A DNA stretch of 64,000 nucleotides from Olivibacter sitiensis DSM 17696 (GCF_000427965.1 NZ_ATZA01000015.1:39167-103166), one strand, 5' to 3'; numbered from the stretch's first letter, positions 52,178 through 62,361 are shown. The notes: generated by a model not told the origin, from the sequence alone. Numbers and translations: made by a program.

Positions 52178-52606
52178 TCACTTATCTATTTGCAGATTAT
52201 TCTTCATAACATTGGTGCTCCACAAGGCCCATGCTATTAGCACGGGTTGGAAAAACAAGCGTGCCAAGCGCTTCTCATCCGTATCTAGCCCAAAGGCGTC
52301 TCTTCTGTGAATGTACTGCGCCCAATTGCCGGGAAAAACCATTAAGAAGAACATGGCGGCTATTTTTCCGATAGCCCTTTGATGCCTGCCCGCAAAGATC
52401 AGCGCTAGGCCAAAGGCAATCTCCACGTAGCCAGATAGAACTACCGTCAAATCGGTATTGACAGGCACCCATTGCGGTACCTGCGCCCTGAATGCCTTGC
52501 GGGCAAAGGTCAGGTGGGCAATGCCCGCAAACAGCAAAAAGGTGCCGAGAGCCACTCTGGCTATCCGCTGTGTGAGGGTGCCTGATGTTGGTGATTTCTT
52601 TCGCAT
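52178..52606 (-). CDS. DoxX-family membrane protein
   Basis: Protein of 142 residues with four hydrophobic segments, beginning RIARVALGTFLLFAGIAHLT (about 14-33) and VVLSGYVEIAFGLALIFAG (about 49-67). DoxX proteins occur with redox functions, but the exact role is unknown. It is convergent with the toxin gene and divergent from the lysophospholipase-like gene. Confidence 0.8.
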   Translation of the reverse strand: MRKKSPTSGTLTQRIARVALGTFLLFAGIAHLTFARKAFRAQVPQWVPVNTDLTVVLSGYVEIAFGLALIFAGRHQRAIGKIAAMFFLMVFPGNWAQYIHRRDAFGLDTDEKRLARLFFQPVLIAWALWSTNVMKNNLQIDK

Positions 52607-52773
52607 AGTTTATTTGAAACATATGGTATGGCTGAAAGTTTGACTTCTTGAAAGGCTTTGTGCGACTTGCCGTATAATGGACTCTCATTGTCTAGGTAAG
52701 ACCCTTGTATACAAATATGACTTTATATGTTACTTTTGCCAAGGAAGGTAATAAGACTTTCAATGGAAAGAAG

Positions 52774-53610
52774 ATGACAAATGCATTTGACGTGAAGAGT
52801 AGCGATGGGCTGAAACTCAAGTTCTATCATTTTGACGTGGCCGAGGTCGAGCCATCGGCGCTGCTGTGCCTGGTACATGGTATGGGCGATCATGTGCAGC
52901 GACACCTGCCGCTCATAAACTATATGAATGGGCAAGGTATCTGTGTGATGGCCTTTGATCAGCGAGGACATGGCCGTTCGGAGGGATTGCGTGGACATAG
53001 TCCTTCCTATGATATACTGATGGAGGACATAAACTTGCTCATATCGCAAGCAAAGGAATACCATCCGCATCTGCCGATAGTACTTTATGGACATAGCATG
53101 GGGGGCAATCTGGTGCTCAATTATGCCCTGCGCAATGCCAGGGGGATACAGGCCGTCATCGCATCCTCACCTTGGTTGCGCTTGGCCTTTGCGCCTCCAC
53201 GTTGGAAGATGCTGTTGGCTAGGTTGATCTATAAGATCTGGCCTACTTTTCAGGAGAGAACGGGGCTAAATGCCGAAAAGCTAAGCCACAACCCAAAGGT
53301 AACCATCGATTATGCAAACGATCCCTTGGTACACGATAAGATTACGGCAGCCTTTTATGTCAACCTGCTGGAAGCAGGCGAATGGGCCATTGCCCATGCG
53401 CATGAGTTGAAGGTGCCCGCCTTGCTGCTGCATGGCTCGGCCGATGAAATCACGTCACTGGAAGGAACAAAGACCTTTACGGAACATGCAAAAGGGAAGG
53501 CAAAGCTCCACGTATTTGAGCAATTGTATCACGAGATTCACAACGAGGATGAAAACGAAAAGCTGTTTTCGCTTTTGGTAGATTGGATACGTCAGCATGT
53601 TGTGCAGTAG
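52774..53610 (+). CDS. Alpha/beta hydrolase (monoacylglycerol lipase/lysophospholipase type)
   Basis: Cytoplasmic serine hydrolase of 278 residues from the ATG at 52774, which has GGAAAG eight bases upstream. A longer frame begins with a TTG at 52705 but lies over a promoter-like TTG and TACTTTTG (52731-52738). Motifs: LCLVHGMGDH (oxyanion region), nucleophile Ser108 in YGHSMGGNLVL, Asp in LHGSADEITS and His in YHEIHNE. The family splits monoacylglycerols or lysophospholipids. Confidence 0.88.
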   Translation: MTNAFDVKSSDGLKLKFYHFDVAEVEPSALLCLVHGMGDHVQRHLPLINYMNGQGICVMAFDQRGHGRSEGLRGHSPSYDILMEDINLLISQAKEYHPHLPIVLYGHSMGGNLVLNYALRNARGIQAVIASSPWLRLAFAPPRWKMLLARLIYKIWPTFQERTGLNAEKLSHNPKVTIDYANDPLVHDKITAAFYVNLLEAGEWAIAHAHELKVPALLLHGSADEITSLEGTKTFTEHAKGKAKLHVFEQLYHEIHNEDENEKLFSLLVDWIRQHVVQ

Positions 53611-53621
53611 TTTTTAAGTTT

Positions 53622-55271
53622 TCATTTCACGCCAAGTTTGATGATGCTTGCCACAATGAACTTTCTATTCTTTGTTTTAAGAAATTCGTTCAAAATGGTT
53701 TCCTTGCTCATTTGCGGCTTGAAATTGAATGTGTTTTTACCGTTTACATAGATTTTTACCTGTTTATCAAAATCGATCATATCTGGTGATAAGTATAGTT
53801 CTATCTGTGCTACACATGAGGATTCAATGGTGATGATGTTATCCCTGATTGTTGCTCTGACGGCACCAGACTTACTCTTGGTGAAGGTTGCCTGCTCTGT
53901 TTTTCCGTTTTGTGTTACCATTGGGTTCAAAGGTTGGTGCCAATCAGCCCTTTCACCTACGGTGTCTAGCTTGCTGATCGCTATCCAGGCATAGCGTCCG
54001 TTGCGCACGTCGTCCGTTTCCCAATAGATTTCATTTGGAAAGGGGTTTCTTCTGTGGGTAGCTAAGGTGTCAAAAAGGAAATTGATGCTGTCTACATGGT
54101 TGAAGGCCAATCCGTGACTGCCATGAAAAGCGTAATTCCGCCAATTGGCACCCTGCTCTCGGGAAAAAGTGTAAATTTGATTTACCAGTGGATATGGAAA
54201 GACATCGTCTTCTATGCCACTTATCCCATAGAATGTCTTATCGTTCCCGAGGTTCTTGATTGTCGTGTTGCCGGTATATACCTTGGGCAGGAAGTTGAGA
54301 CCAAAGAAAGCGGCAAACATGGATGGCTTGTTCAATGCAAGCCAGAATGCACCGGAACCACCGTTGGAGTGTCCACCGACATATACCTTGTTATCGTCAA
54401 TGTTGTAGCGCGATTTTACCTGTACTATCTCTCTTAGGATGGTTTCGAAAGCTTCTTGCTGATAAATCCAACCGAAGTCTTTCTTGCCGAAGGGATATAG
54501 TATGAAAGAGTCTTTTGTCCTGTCCATGATCTTGATCTCTTTTCCGTTGGGTATGTGGGCAGGATTTGAAAAGGCAGACCTGTTGACAACCGCGCCGTGC
54601 AGATAAACGTATAATGGCGTACTTTTCGAACTCGTATAACTATCGGGTATATACAATAGGTAGGGGATCGTCAATGTATCATTGACCTTGATCTGATACA
54701 ATGTCCAGATCCCTTTTTCATTTGGCGTGTCAAAGTCATGAAACGATTTGATTTGCGCAATTAATTCTTGGACGGTATGGTCTTGTTGGAACTTTTGCCA
54801 ATAGTTCTCATCGTCCATGATACTAATATTGACATGCTTGGTACTATCCTTCAAATCAGACAGTATGGCGTTGATGGCTGCATTGGCTGAATCTGCCTTT
54901 GTCTTAAAATCATCGATAAACTTTTTCCATTCGGGCAGCTCGTGAAGACATTGATTTAACGTATCGTTGGCAAAGAAATTGTAGCTATCCAAATCATACC
55001 CTATTTCAGCGGATCGTTTGAGATAATACTTAGCCTTTTCCGTCTGGCCGGCATGGCAGGCTGCCACTGCGGCAAAATACGTATCGTAATTACTCTGCCC
55101 ATTACTGGTGTCAGCATAGAACGTATCGTAGAATTTGAAGGCCTGTATCAAGTCTTTTTTTTCGTAGTAATACCTTGCCGAGTCATAAAGATTGATTTGC
55201 TTTTCTTGGCCTATTGCAATATTGCTTGATAAACTCAATATAAAAATGTAGATAGTTTTTTTCCAACGCAT
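53622..55271 (-). CDS. Exported esterase/hydrolase with N-terminal TPR-like region
   Basis: Protein of 549 residues. Signal sequence 1-21 (LSSNIAIGQ). Residues 25-110 look like tetratricopeptide-type helices (DSARYYYEKKDLIQAFKFYD, AACHAGQTEKAKYYLKRSAE). An alpha/beta-hydrolase domain follows with nucleophile Ser302 in VGGHSNGGSGAF, as in PHB-depolymerase and peptidase S9-like esterases. The catalytic His is probably in HGSHGLAFNHVDS. A beta-rich C-terminal part ends the protein. The substrate is unknown. Confidence 0.75.
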   Translation of the reverse strand: MRWKKTIYIFILSLSSNIAIGQEKQINLYDSARYYYEKKDLIQAFKFYDTFYADTSNGQSNYDTYFAAVAACHAGQTEKAKYYLKRSAEIGYDLDSYNFFANDTLNQCLHELPEWKKFIDDFKTKADSANAAINAILSDLKDSTKHVNISIMDDENYWQKFQQDHTVQELIAQIKSFHDFDTPNEKGIWTLYQIKVNDTLTIPYLLYIPDSYTSSKSTPLYVYLHGAVVNRSAFSNPAHIPNGKEIKIMDRTKDSFILYPFGKKDFGWIYQQEAFETILREIVQVKSRYNIDDNKVYVGGHSNGGSGAFWLALNKPSMFAAFFGLNFLPKVYTGNTTIKNLGNDKTFYGISGIEDDVFPYPLVNQIYTFSREQGANWRNYAFHGSHGLAFNHVDSINFLFDTLATHRRNPFPNEIYWETDDVRNGRYAWIAISKLDTVGERADWHQPLNPMVTQNGKTEQATFTKSKSGAVRATIRDNIITIESSCVAQIELYLSPDMIDFDKQVKIYVNGKNTFNFKPQMSKETILNEFLKTKNRKFIVASIIKLGVK

Positions 55272-55352
55272 GGCAATTATAGATTAAAGACTGATTTGAT
55301 GCAAAGGAAGAACGTTAAACGGAATGAAAATTGTACTTTTCGGCCAAAGCCT

Positions 55353-56201
55353 CTATTTTTTGACGTACTGAAATATGAGTCTATCGTTGCCCATTCGATC
55401 TATGGACTGGAAGAAGCTTTTGGGATTGGAACCCGTGAGTTTTTTGTAGACCTTATTGAAATAGGATTGGTCGTAGAAATGGCTTTGATAGCCGATGTCC
55501 GTGAGGCGCTGAAACTGGTCTTGGAAAGACTGTCGCTTCAGTGAGTAGCGGAACTGCGCTATGCGGCGATAAGTGATGGGCGTATTGCCGATGGCCTGTT
55601 TGAAAAGCCGATTGAAGGAGCGGAGAGACAAATGGAGCTCTTGGGCTATCTCTTCCATTTTCCAATCGCGATCAAAATCCTGCAGCATGGCTACGGCCTT
55701 CCGCATCAAGGGATATTCCCTTGGTACCAATCGACACCAAAGAAACTCTTCCAAAAGCGCTATACGCTCCTTGTGAGCTTCTAACGAGAATAGCCTGTCC
55801 TTGTATTGCTGGAACTGGTCATCTTGGTTCCAGTGGTCGAAGAAACCGTTCTGTTCGGACATGACCTGCTCCATCGAAAAGGGGATAAACTGATTGAGAC
55901 CAAAATCCTTGAATAATATAGTCACTCGATCTACTTTACCCATGATGTCTACCAGCAAAGGGGCTTGTTTCCTTATCTGGACAATGGCGCCACCCTTGCC
56001 CACCATACTTTGCTTAGCCAAAAAGTAGTTCTCGGCAAATACAAACTCCGAATCTTTATAAAGGGTCAATGCGGTGAAGGTATTAGGAAAGGAGTAATGT
56101 ACGCTTCTGAAATTGGGATCTTCACTTTTGATGAAATAATAGCATAGAACAAATGGTTTCAGTTTGTCACTTGGCTCATGTGTTTGGATAGCGTTGGTCA
56201 T
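55353..56201 (-). CDS. AraC-family transcriptional regulator
   Basis: Protein of 282 residues. The N-terminal half is a small-molecule-binding-like domain (KPFVLCYYFIKSEDPNFRSV). The C-terminal half is the two-helix-turn-helix AraC domain: LHLSLRSFNRLFKQAIGNTP (about 187-206) and DIGYQSHFYDQSYFNKVYKK (about 239-258), then LTGSNPKSF. The signal it responds to is unknown. It faces an esterase gene and lies downstream of the acetyltransferase gene. Confidence 0.88.
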   Translation of the reverse strand: MTNAIQTHEPSDKLKPFVLCYYFIKSEDPNFRSVHYSFPNTFTALTLYKDSEFVFAENYFLAKQSMVGKGGAIVQIRKQAPLLVDIMGKVDRVTILFKDFGLNQFIPFSMEQVMSEQNGFFDHWNQDDQFQQYKDRLFSLEAHKERIALLEEFLWCRLVPREYPLMRKAVAMLQDFDRDWKMEEIAQELHLSLRSFNRLFKQAIGNTPITYRRIAQFRYSLKRQSFQDQFQRLTDIGYQSHFYDQSYFNKVYKKLTGSNPKSFFQSIDRMGNDRLIFQYVKK

Positions 56202-56271
56202 ACTCGTAAGGCTCTTTCTGGCACTTAGTAAACGTATTTAGTACTTAGACGTACCCCTTGGTACCTGCTTT

Positions 56272-56757
56272 CTATAGGTCTTTTTTCATCCAAATGTTGC
56301 AAGAGCTATGCCCCGAGTTTCCAAGTGGAGCATCCAAGTGTACAAATCCCTGCTTTTCATAGATGGATACGGCCTTGGAGAACTGTGGTAAGCTCTCGAT
56401 ATATATGGCTTTATAACCGAAATCTTTGGCCGATTGCATGCTCTTTTCCATCAACATCTTTCCTACTCCGTGGCCGCGGGCCGACCGGCTGATATAAAAC
56501 TTGACCAGTTCCGCCATCAGATCTGGCAAGCCATCTGTCGGATAGATGCCGCAACAACCCATTACTTCATCGTCCATCTCGGCCACCCATAGTATTGAAC
56601 GTTCTTGTTGAAATAGTTGGAAGAGCTGATCTGTGGTAGGGTCGGAGTAAACCGTGCCACATTTTGGAGAGTCATGTTCTTCAAAGACCTGTCTGATTAC
56701 CTTTGCCAATAAAGGATTGTCTGTCTCCTGTACCGTTCGTATAATGTACTGCTTCAT
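56272..56757 (-). CDS. GNAT-family N-acetyltransferase
   Basis: Protein of 161 residues from the ATG at 56757 (MKQYIIRTVQETDNP). A longer frame starts at 56853, but its first 32 residues do not fit the family. The acetyl-CoA-binding motif is ISRSARGHGVGKMLMEKSMQ (about 90-109), with WVAEMDDEVMGCCGIYPT (about 57-74) before it. The substrate is unknown. Confidence 0.85.
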   Translation of the reverse strand: MKQYIIRTVQETDNPLLAKVIRQVFEEHDSPKCGTVYSDPTTDQLFQLFQQERSILWVAEMDDEVMGCCGIYPTDGLPDLMAELVKFYISRSARGHGVGKMLMEKSMQSAKDFGYKAIYIESLPQFSKAVSIYEKQGFVHLDAPLGNSGHSSCNIWMKKDL

Positions 56758-57029
56758 AAATTCTTCTGGTAAAGATAGGAAATTTGATGTGGACGTGCGA
56801 TAATCACTTAAGGAAAGCCTAGACCTGTATATCGTATGCCCGCAAAATTTCATAGGATTGGTTTCTCGAGGGATGTTTTGTCTAGAATTTATTTGATAAT
56901 ATTAATTTATGTTTTAATATTATTTATTTTATATTCGCTTTTGTTTAATCTGTGAGAGATTTTATAGTTTAGTCATGTCGGAATGATCCTACGGAACATA
57001 TCGAAGTGTCAGGTATTAAGTAAAGTAAA

Positions 57030-57521
57030 ATGAAAGACGGTAAGATTCTATTCAAAGAACGGCAGCAGTTTCGGCAATGGTGGTTTTGGGTTTTGTTATT
57101 GGGCTTCGATCTGTTCATGCTATGGCGATGGTACCAATGGGGGCAAGTATCAAATGATTTCAGTGAAAGTGGTCTGATAGTACCCTCTGTCATCCTTTTT
57201 CTAGTGAACGTGTTGTTCTTTGTTCTCCAACTGGAAACGGTTATAAAGGAAGATGGTATATATGTACGGTTTTTCCCTTTTCATATTCATTACAAATATT
57301 TCCCTTGGCAAGATCTATATAAGGTATATGTAAGGCAATACCGTCCTTTGTTGGAATACGGCGGCTGGGGCATTCGATTTGGTGCAAAGGGTAGGGCCTA
57401 CAATGTTTCGGGCAATTGGGGGATTCAGTTGATAAGAAAGAAGGGACTAAACGTACTAATTGGTACGCAACAACCGGAAGAGGTTGAAAAAGTAATTGCT
57501 GGTAGGGTATTGGAAGACTAA
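57030..57521 (+). CDS. Two-helix membrane protein with PH-like domain
   Basis: Protein of 163 residues. Two hydrophobic segments (about 17-38 and 53-72) are followed by a soluble domain with YEGGWGIRFG-like and GTQQPEEVEKVIAG motifs that resemble bacterial PH domains seen in other Bacteroidota proteins. Role unknown. It is convergent with the DUF3817 gene; a 7-base repeat (AGCTTTT) lies between the stops. Confidence 0.65.
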   Translation: MKDGKILFKERQQFRQWWFWVLLLGFDLFMLWRWYQWGQVSNDFSESGLIVPSVILFLVNVLFFVLQLETVIKEDGIYVRFFPFHIHYKYFPWQDLYKVYVRQYRPLLEYGGWGIRFGAKGRAYNVSGNWGIQLIRKKGLNVLIGTQQPEEVEKVIAGRVLED

Positions 57522-57538
57522 GCTTTTAGCTTTTAGCT

Positions 57539-57865
57539 TTAGGCTCTAGTCTTTAAGCTTTCAGCTTCCCTCTTCAGCTTTCGTTCTACATAAAATGGAG
57601 CAAATGGAATGAGGGAAGCCAAGAATAGGAGCGCAGAGCGTTTCAGTGACCATTTGTACTCGCTGTGGCAATAGAAGAGCATAATGACGTAAGCTACAAA
57701 GAGTGCCCCATGGGCACTGCCGACTATACGCACGTAAATAGGAAGATCGGCAAAATACTTTAGCGGCATAGCTACAAATACCAATAAAATAAAGGAAATA
57801 CCTTCCAATAAGGCAATGATTCCAAATATGTTGAGCGCGGTAGCAGAGGATTGCGATGATGTCAT
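57539..57865 (-). CDS. DUF3817-family membrane protein
   Basis: Protein of 108 residues with three hydrophobic segments (LNIFGIIALLEGISFILLVF, IVGSAHGALFVAYVIMLFYC and LLFLASLIPFAPFYVERKL). GSAHGALF and PFAPFYVE are the hallmarks of DUF3817. Function unknown. Confidence 0.85.
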   Translation of the reverse strand: MTSSQSSATALNIFGIIALLEGISFILLVFVAMPLKYFADLPIYVRIVGSAHGALFVAYVIMLFYCHSEYKWSLKRSALLFLASLIPFAPFYVERKLKREAESLKTRA

Positions 57866-57975
57866 TGTAGCGTGTCTGAATGATGGAGAACTTCACAAAT
57901 ATATACAGCACTTATACAGCATAGTAATATATCTTCAGCTTTTACTGTAATTTGACTATCTAACGATATAAAAAA

Positions 57976-58010
57976 CAAGGAGAAATCCCTTCGTCAGAGA
58001 TTTCTCCTTG
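57976..58010 (-). terminator. Terminator of the RND efflux operon
   Basis: CAAGGAGAAATC and GATTTCTCCTTG form a 12-bp stem with an 11-base loop. In the minus direction it is followed by a T run (TTTTTTATA). It lies 47 bases after the stop codon of the RND pump gene. Confidence 0.88.
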
Positions 58011-58057
58011 CCAAGTGGTCGATAATAAATAACCATCAACCAACAACGAGTAACTAC

Positions 58058-61000
58058 CTAATGCTTTCCTTCGTATTCCTTGACTTCTTTGTGCTCGTAG
58101 TCTTCTGTTAGCAAGGCGTCGATATCCAGACCTTTTTTATCCATGCCGAAGCGATGGAGGATATTATCCATGGTTTGGTAAACCACGGGTACGATGATGA
58201 GCGTTAGGAACATGGAACTGATCAAACCACCGATGATAACCCAAGCCAGTCCGTTTTTCCATTCGGAGCCTGCACTGGAAGCCAGTGCAATAGGCATCAT
58301 TCCGATTACCATCGCTATGGTGGTCATGAGGATAGGGCGCAGACGGGCATGGTTGGCATGGATAAGTGCTTGCCTGGTACCGTGTCCTTCGGCTTTCATC
58401 TGATTGGTGAAATCCACCAGTATGATCGCATTTTTTGCCACCAGACCGATAAGCATGATGAGGCCGAGTATGGTAAAGATGTTCAGCGAGTTGTTGGTTA
58501 GTGCCAATGCCAGCAAGGCTCCAATAACGGAAAGCGGAATGGAGAACAATACCACAAATGGGTATACAAAACTATCATAGAGTGCTACCATGATGAAATA
58601 CACCATCACGATGGCGATAATCAATGCCGCCCCCAGTGTACCGAAGCCTTCGCTTTGGTTTTCCATGTCTCCGCCCCATACGTAACTTACGCCTTGTGGC
58701 CTGCGTACCTCCTTTAATTGTGTTTCAAAATCCTGAATGATACTACCTGATGGGCGGCCCACGGCCTGGGATTGCACTTTTACCGAAGTGCTCTTGTCCC
58801 TTCTTTCCAGTTGGCTGGGGCCAGAACCTTCCCTGATATCTGCAAATTGCGACAGCTTAATGAGTTTGCCTTGGTCATTGGCAAACAATAGGTTGCGTAC
58901 ATCATCTATATTCTTGCGGTCATAGTCGTCAAACCGGATGTTGATGTCATATTCATATTCCCCTTGGCGGAATTTGCCATCGGTATTGCCGTTGAATGCC
59001 GTTTGCATGGTAGCACCTACTGTTTGCAAGCTCAATCCCAAAGCGGCCATTTTATCTCTGTCTACTTCTACCGTGATTTCTGGATTGCCTCCCTCAACAG
59101 AAAGTTTTACTTCGGATGCGCCCGATGTTTTTGTCAGGATGGACGTTGCCTCTTCCGCATAATGCATCACACTATCTAGATCTGGGCCTATTACGACCAT
59201 TTCTATAGGAGCTTGCTCTGCCATACCCAAGATACTGACCGGTACGGTTTTGATCTTGGCACCTATCAAGATTTTTTCTAGCTCGCCTTTCAGTTTGGCT
59301 GCGTAAATATTGGATGGATCGGCCCGGTCTTGCTTGTCTACCAGCTGCACCGATATCTCCGACTTGTAGGCTGTAGTCAACGCGCCCGCCATCGCATCGC
59401 TCGATTGTCCTACGGTGGTGATCATACGGGTAATCTCAGGCTTTGTACTTAGGTAATCTTCTGCCTTGCGTGTCATCTGGTTGGTCTGTTCAATGGAAGC
59501 GTCCTTGGGCAGCTCTATCTGTACCAAGAATTCGCCACGGTCTCCCTGGGCAAAAAATTCAGCGCCGATATAACCACCACCTACTAGTCCACAGGAACCG
59601 AACAGCAAAACTACTACAGTAACGAGGGTGATGGCCTTGTGTTCTAGGGTCCAGTTGAGTATGTCGGTAATCCAGTGGGTGAAGCGGTCCAATTGTCTTT
59701 CGAACCAAAGGATGAAACGGCCAAATATGGTCCTATTTGATATGCGCTCTAGTTTACCAAAGCGCGATGTTAGCAACGGTACGATGGAAAAAGAGGCGAG
59801 TAGACTGAGGGTAGTAGAAATAACCACGACCACGCAGAATTGCTTCAAAATATCAGATACCAATCCGGTACTGAGTGCAATAGGTAAAAATACCACGACG
59901 ATAACCGAGGTAATGGAAATAACGGTAAAGCCTATTTCCTTAGTAGCGTCAAAGGAAGCCCTCACTTTGTTCTTGCCCATTTCCATGTGGCGATAGATGT
60001 TTTCTATGACTACTATAGCGTCATCTACCAAAATACCTACGACTAGCGAGAGCCCTAATAGCGACATCAGGTTCAGCGTATAGCCTAGCAAGTTCATGCC
60101 GATAAAGGTAGCTATAAGCGAAGCGGGAATGGAAACCATCACGATAACGGCATTTCTCAAGCTGTGCAAGAAAAAGAGCATGACAAAGGCCACTAGGATG
60201 ACGGCAAAGAACAAGTCGTGGATGACCGCATCGGCCGACTCCAACGTATAGATAGAGGAATCGCTGGCAATATCTATATTAAGGCCAACTTCCTTATAGT
60301 CTTCTTGCAAGGTATTTACGATTTCCGAGATGCCACGACTCACTTCCACCGCATTGGCATCCGATTGTTTCAATACTTGAAGCGCAATGGAGTTCTGCCT
60401 ATCCACACGTGCTATTTTCTCCACATCCTTTTGCGTATCCTGTACATCAGCTACGTCCTTTAGTCGTATCTGTGAACCATCTGCCGTGGTAGTGACTATC
60501 AGGTTACGCAATTCTTCCACATTTTGGTATTTTCCAGCCAAACGAATCAGGATATCTTGATTTTGCGTTTTCACGCTACCTGTAGGGAAGTCGAGATTGG
60601 AAGCAAGGATAACCTGTTGTACATTTAACGGCGAAAGTTTGTAGGCTTCCAGCTTGGATGCATTGAGGTTTACCTGTATTTCCCTTTCGCTACCGCCAAT
60701 CAGGTTCACCTGTGCCACACCGTTTACACGGGAGAGTACTGGTTGTATCCTTTTGTCTATCAAATCAAAGAATTCTACATCGCTCATATTGCCCGTGGCA
60801 GACATGGTGATAATAGGCAGGTCATCCAATGAGAACTTGGCCAATGAAGGCGTCTCCACGTCATCGGGCAGGTCAGATAAAATGGCATTTATCTTTCGCT
60901 GGGCGTCGTTCAATGCATAGTCTGGATCTGCTCCACTGTTGAGCGTCACGGTTACCAACGACAGGCTTTCGTATGAGGTAGCCTCCAATTTTTTGACGTT

Positions 61001-61225
61001 CTCCATGGAAGACACCGCATCTTCGATCTTTTTGGTGACGGTGTTTTCTACTTCGTTTGGCGAAGCTCCGGGATATACGGTAGAGATGGAAACAACTCCT
61101 GGCGTGAATTTGGGTAGCATCTCATAGTTGAGCGAGAGGTAGCTCATGATGCCCAGCATGGTAAGGGCAGAGAATACCACAATAACAATGGATGGCCTCT
61201 TGATAGAAATTTCTGCTATCTTCAT
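58058..61225 (-). CDS. RND-family multidrug efflux pump (AcrB-like)
   Basis: Inner-membrane pump of 1055 residues that uses the proton gradient to expel compounds. The N-terminal helix and porter domain with VSISTVYPGASPNEVENTVT (about 45-64) are followed by a helix group containing GILVDDAIVVIENIYRHME, with the two Asp of the proton relay. The second half repeats the plan (MLIGLVAKNAIILVDFTNQM). Length and motifs fit the HAE-1 type. The adaptor and TolC-like genes precede it in the same operon. Substrates cannot be predicted. Confidence 0.95.
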   Translation of the reverse strand: MKIAEISIKRPSIVIVVFSALTMLGIMSYLSLNYEMLPKFTPGVVSISTVYPGASPNEVENTVTKKIEDAVSSMENVKKLEATSYESLSLVTVTLNSGADPDYALNDAQRKINAILSDLPDDVETPSLAKFSLDDLPIITMSATGNMSDVEFFDLIDKRIQPVLSRVNGVAQVNLIGGSEREIQVNLNASKLEAYKLSPLNVQQVILASNLDFPTGSVKTQNQDILIRLAGKYQNVEELRNLIVTTTADGSQIRLKDVADVQDTQKDVEKIARVDRQNSIALQVLKQSDANAVEVSRGISEIVNTLQEDYKEVGLNIDIASDSSIYTLESADAVIHDLFFAVILVAFVMLFFLHSLRNAVIVMVSIPASLIATFIGMNLLGYTLNLMSLLGLSLVVGILVDDAIVVIENIYRHMEMGKNKVRASFDATKEIGFTVISITSVIVVVFLPIALSTGLVSDILKQFCVVVVISTTLSLLASFSIVPLLTSRFGKLERISNRTIFGRFILWFERQLDRFTHWITDILNWTLEHKAITLVTVVVLLFGSCGLVGGGYIGAEFFAQGDRGEFLVQIELPKDASIEQTNQMTRKAEDYLSTKPEITRMITTVGQSSDAMAGALTTAYKSEISVQLVDKQDRADPSNIYAAKLKGELEKILIGAKIKTVPVSILGMAEQAPIEMVVIGPDLDSVMHYAEEATSILTKTSGASEVKLSVEGGNPEITVEVDRDKMAALGLSLQTVGATMQTAFNGNTDGKFRQGEYEYDINIRFDDYDRKNIDDVRNLLFANDQGKLIKLSQFADIREGSGPSQLERRDKSTSVKVQSQAVGRPSGSIIQDFETQLKEVRRPQGVSYVWGGDMENQSEGFGTLGAALIIAIVMVYFIMVALYDSFVYPFVVLFSIPLSVIGALLALALTNNSLNIFTILGLIMLIGLVAKNAIILVDFTNQMKAEGHGTRQALIHANHARLRPILMTTIAMVIGMMPIALASSAGSEWKNGLAWVIIGGLISSMFLTLIIVPVVYQTMDNILHRFGMDKKGLDIDALLTEDYEHKEVKEYEGKH

Positions 61226-61285
61226 TCGTAAATGTTTTTAAAATATCGATTTGAGTGCTTTATGCCCTAAAAAGGGGCGCTCTTG

Positions 61286-62350
61286 TTATTTTTTTTGCAA
61301 CTGTATCTCGGTGCCGTCTACTAAATTGATCTGGCCGCTGGTGATCACTAGCTCACCTTCGTTGAGCCCATCCAATACTTCCACTTGTTCTCCCAATATG
61401 CGGCCAGCCGTTACTTTTTTCAGTTTGGCTTTGTTGCCTTCAACCACGTAGAGCTGATTGCTGTTTACGCTGCCTACAAATGAAGAACGAGGAATGACAA
61501 TAGTAGGAGCCTGCTGTGGCAGCTCGAAGGTTGCCGTGCCATACATGCCCGCTCTTAGCACTTGGTTGTCCGTATTGTCAACCAGAATTTCCACTGGGTA
61601 GTTCAGCGTATTGTCGGCCTTCGGGGCGATAAAATTGATTTTTCCGGCAAAGGACTTATCTGGGAATACGGAGCTGCTTATCTTGACAGCATCTCCTTCC
61701 TTAATATTGACTACTTGCACTTCATTTGCTGTTACCTTAAGCTTCAGGCGCGAAACATCCACGATATCGAACAAGGGATCGCCTACTCTTACATAAGAGC
61801 CAAGCTCCACGTTGCGCGCATTGACAATGCCCGATATCGGGGCTTTAACATAAGAGTCTTGCACCCTGCGCTTGGCTTGGTTCAGTCGGGTCTCCGCATT
61901 GCGAAAGGCAAGGGTAGTTTGATCCAGTTGCGCTTTGGTGACACCACCGGTTTTGAATGAGCTCTCATAGCGTTCGAGATCGGTCTTAGCGTTGTTGTAG
62001 GCATCTTCGGCGCTTTGCACATCCAAGGTAAGTATTTCATCGTCGATGCGGGCCAACACTTGGCCTTTGGATACGCGCGATCCCTCATCCACTAATAGGC
62101 GCGTGATGCGCCCGCTGTTCTCTGCCAATAGGCTCAAGTCTTGGTTTGCTGCAAAATTGCCGTTGGAGGAGAAGTCCAAGTTTACGGACTGCTTCTTTAC
62201 GGTATCTATATTTACCAGTACGGCTCCGCTTCCACTTTCGGCAACTACACGCGTCGCTTCTTCGTTTTTCTTCTTGTTGTTGCTCAGCACCCAGCCGATG
62301 AGCACGGCGACCGCGATTATTATAATAATGGTAATGATTCCCTTTTTCAT
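61286..62350 (-). CDS. RND efflux periplasmic adaptor
   Basis: Membrane fusion protein of 354 residues that links pump and outer-membrane channel. One N-terminal hydrophobic segment (IITIIIIIAVAVLIGWVLS) anchors it. The lipoyl motif (LLVDEGSRVSKGQVLARIDD, about 88-107, then SYVKAPISGIVNARNVELGS), a helical hairpin (about 108-160) and the beta-barrel part are visible. The gene lies between the TolC-like gene (11 bp) and the pump gene (60 bp). Confidence 0.94.
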   Translation of the reverse strand: MKKGIITIIIIIAVAVLIGWVLSNNKKKNEEATRVVAESGSGAVLVNIDTVKKQSVNLDFSSNGNFAANQDLSLLAENSGRITRLLVDEGSRVSKGQVLARIDDEILTLDVQSAEDAYNNAKTDLERYESSFKTGGVTKAQLDQTTLAFRNAETRLNQAKRRVQDSYVKAPISGIVNARNVELGSYVRVGDPLFDIVDVSRLKLKVTANEVQVVNIKEGDAVKISSSVFPDKSFAGKINFIAPKADNTLNYPVEILVDNTDNQVLRAGMYGTATFELPQQAPTIVIPRSSFVGSVNSNQLYVVEGNKAKLKKVTAGRILGEQVEVLDGLNEGELVITSGQINLVDGTEIQLQKK

Positions 62351-62361
62351 ATCCTTTCGTA

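Noticed and set aside
52705..52773. TTG start for the alpha/beta hydrolase
   Set aside because: The region looks like a promoter (TTG and TACTTTTG), and the ATG at 52774 has a better ribosome-binding stretch.
57521..57541. Short AGCTTTT tandem repeat
   Set aside because: Three 7-base units between two convergent stops; too short to be more than simple-sequence slippage.
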